From: Centropus unirufus
Lineage: Eukaryota > Chordata > Aves > Cuculiformes > Centropidae
Reading direction: 5' to 3'
Length of the DNA stretch: 64,000 nucleotides
NCBI GenBank assembly: GCA_013397695.1
Contig: VYZI01000018.1
Span: 1,542,029 to 1,606,028 of the forward strand
Positions 61,641 through 64,000 of this stretch are shown piece after piece; positions within the stretch are counted from its first letter, which is position 1, and the number at the start of each line of letters is the position of its first letter. Both the position numbers and the translations under genes were made by a program. The notes beneath the pieces are model-generated. The model ran no database searches and had not been told where the DNA came from. It worked only from the letters and a program-made list of their open reading frames with translations.

Positions 61641-64000
61641 GCGGGAGGGCTCTGAAAAACCACGTTACACACGCCCGAAAACTGCCAGAGGAATCACTCC
61701 TTTCATTAGTTTGTTTTTTTTTCCCTGTAGACCCGCTGTGCTCGCTTTCCTGACAGCCGTGATGACTGGGACGCACCTCTGGAAGCGGGACTGCCCCGGG
61801 CAGAGAAGCCAGCCACGGCACGGACCGGCATCCCGGTCCTTCTCCTAGAGCCGCGGCATTCCCTGTCCCCGGGGCTGGCAGCCCGTCCTGTCCTCCGGGC
61901 ACGGCTCTGAGGCCTCTCGGCAAACTGGGCTCCTCCTGGCTGCCCTGTTTAGATCCCACCGTTTAGCCTGGTTGTCTGGATCGGGATGGGAAGATCTGAA
62001 GCAAGATGGGGAAAAAAACTTCTGTCATCCGAGAAAATCCAATTCAAATCCGCAGAGAACGAGATGCTCCTGCCAACAAATTTCAGCTAAGGGGGGAAAC
62101 AGCAAATTCCTCAGAAAAGTACAGATTTACAGGACTCTAGCGCTCAAATTAGAGCCTACAGTATTTGTTAAAGACAAACCGGTTACATGGGGCTGTTTTC
62201 CATTTCCCAAACTGGCATTCCAGACTGGGCAGCATCATTGTACAGAAAAGGATCATTGCGGGGACCCTGGCAAACAGAAAGCCATGGCTGTTTTCCTCTT
62301 CGATGCAGAAACCTCTGGAGAAGGTTCCCCTGACACAGTACTGTTAAGGTAACGTCTAGGATAAGCTGCACAAAAAAAAATCCCAAACTTTATTCTCTGA
62401 AGTAAACTGGCAAGTCTTATTCTGAATGAACGCAGGATTTGGGGAGTTGTCAGAGTAAGTTTTCATTTAAAACACATAGAAAGATTAAGTAATAAGCCAC
62501 ATACATTATGAAAAGATTAATAATACCTGGAATATAGCCACTGATTTTCTCTTAAATGAAATAAGTAACAGGGCAAGGAGATACAGGACACAACTCTTAA
62601 TCGTGTCTTAATTCAACACCATTATTCATTTCAGTCCAGTGGTCATCTTTGACCTGAAAAAGCAATCCATGGGTAGAAAGAAATTGCAGAAAACTTATTA
62701 ATTAGCTGGCTTGTTTCGGAACAATTTCTTTAATATCCTCTAATGATCTTGATACCAAATTCTTAAGTGGCTATTCTACAGAGATTTGGGGTTTGGTGGT
62801 TTTTGTTTGGTTGGGTTTTTTCCAACTATTTTGCTTATAGTTAAACTGCTGAGAAACAAACTTGTAAAATGGCCGTTTTGACAAAATTCTAGCAAAGTGT
62901 ATACACGGAGATACCCTCCTCAACTTCTACGAGCATGTCTACATAAAACTTTAGGCTTGAAATAAGACATCATTTGGATGGATTCACATGGACACTTGTT
63001 GGACAACCATAGAGATTATAATTATCACTTCAAAAACACTGGCAAAATATGCTGATGCAAGCCAATCCTACATAACCTTATGAACTTTTTGAAAATCAGA
63101 GCAGTTGTTATCCAATGCCATGAGAATTTTTTTCACCAATTTTTACTCCTAATTTACACTATTAGAAGCAGAAGCTTAAATATCTTGATGAAATTTTGAG
63201 GTAAGAACATAAATACTGGAGAGGGGCCATATTTTGTTTTGTTCATCCAAGAACTTGACCTGCTCCCAAGTTTAGTCTCTTTAACTACTGGGAGGTACAC
63301 TCTCAAAAAGAAAGCTGAAGAGCATAGTCCAGTTCTCCATCCAAAGATAAAACCTCTGCAAGTTAAATCACATCATTCTTTTCCAGTTCTTGCCAAGGCA
63401 CAAATGCCTTTTAAATGTCCTATTCTTTAATTCAGGCAGCAGTTTACAAAACACAATATGAAGTGTTTGCTTACCACCCACATGCTGAGCATAAGCATAT
63501 AGAAGAGCATTGAAAATATTTACTTTCAGAATGTTAAAATATTTTTATTTTCTCCTGTAGTAGCAGTATTGTATCTTTGCTGTCCTTTACAGAGTTTGTG
63601 TGAGTTTGGCAAAACAGTACCCATAGGCAAAGCATAAGTTGAAGACACACGTTTTTATTAAAATTTTTGCAAATTACACCTTGTCTTTTTTGCAAATTAA
63701 TTCAAATTATGCAAAAGTGTGAGAGCACAGCAGTAGTAACCAGTGAACTGGAAATGCTTTGAAGAATGAGCATAAAGTAGAGCACCAAAGAGCACTAAAG
63801 AGCGTTTGATAATAGAGCAAATTAGGCAGAGGGAGGATTCAGGAGGCAGTGGGAAGCTCACAGCAGGCACAGGCTGTAAAGGCAGCAAAAGGCAGTCACC
63901 AGCAAGATGGAAAGTGGATGTCATTAAAGTTCACGAGTGCCAGCAGACTGAAGAGACATCTGCAAGCATCAGAAAGCACAGCTGACATGAGAACCACTAG
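61641..64000. other. Upstream flank of OSBPL6, no recognised gene
   Basis: CpG density falls quickly after 61.64 kb. A plus-strand frame of 126 codons (61972-62352) starts just outside the island; it ends in CTGTTAAG|GTAACG, which resembles a splice donor, but the protein is unlike any I know. From 62.4 kb on the sequence is ordinary AT-rich intergenic DNA. I see no tRNA or other RNA gene, and no CR1. Confidence 0.6.

Noticed and set aside
60742..61959. 405-codon minus-strand open frame across the CpG island, with overlapping frames of 94-177 codons on both strands
   Set aside because: The long ones run through 234 N bases, which cannot show stops, and GC-rich DNA is poor in stop codons in all frames. 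No recognisable protein; the region is a promoter.
1..64000. tRNA, rRNA, CRISPR arrays, bacterial operons and other prokaryotic features
   Set aside because: None seen; the splice sites, CR1 elements and CpG island show vertebrate nuclear DNA.

Overview
This window is AT-rich vertebrate nuclear DNA, most likely from a bird. It has no bacterial-style gene packing. The many short open frames are mostly chance, CpG-island shadows or parts of repeats. The avian signature is a set of 5'-truncated CR1 LINE copies ending in the CR1 tail (ATTCTATGATTC-type repeats) and one LTR-type interspersed repeat of a kind I know from bird genomes. The species cannot be told from the sequence alone.

The window holds the 5' part of one gene on the minus strand, which I identify as OSBPL6 (oxysterol-binding-protein-related protein 6, ORP6). 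Two coding exons can be read base by base with correct splice sites. The first coding exon (16426-16664, ATG at 16527) gives 34 codons starting MSSEEKSISPAHKTSTP. The next exon (2722-2817) gives 32 codons starting SAHILERKASS. Both match the N-terminus of vertebrate ORP6 as I know it. A CpG island with an assembly gap inside it (about 60740-61640) lies upstream on the minus strand. It is the probable promoter and untranslated first exon, with a splice donor at 60745. The layout in transcription order is therefore: promoter/exon 1 near 61 kb, intron 1 of about 44 kb, exon 2 near 16.5 kb, intron 2 of about 13.6 kb, exon 3 near 2.8 kb, then intron 3 running off the left edge. The PH domain and the sterol-binding ORD domain must lie beyond position 1.

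The introns hold CR1 fragments at 2875-3523(-), 4965-5403(+), 24152-24505 (inverted pair), 28855-29098(+), 33039-33266(+), 35206-36083(+), 57271-57332(-) and 59548-59962(+). They also hold the LTR-type repeat at about 17320-18145(+), a possible LTR on the minus strand near 55.1-55.7 kb, a few microsatellites and two small gaps. Right of the CpG island (61.7-64 kb) is upstream DNA with no recognised gene.

The points most worth a second look are: a short uORF plus a start-stop AUGUGA in the OSBPL6 leader; a CR1 copy with the structure expected from twin priming; divergent splice donors on the two sides of the CpG island; and a stretch at 40.86-41.66 kb with few stop codons and a perfect splice donor on the strand opposite OSBPL6, which could be a decayed coding sequence or an antisense exon. 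I found no evidence of an undescribed system.
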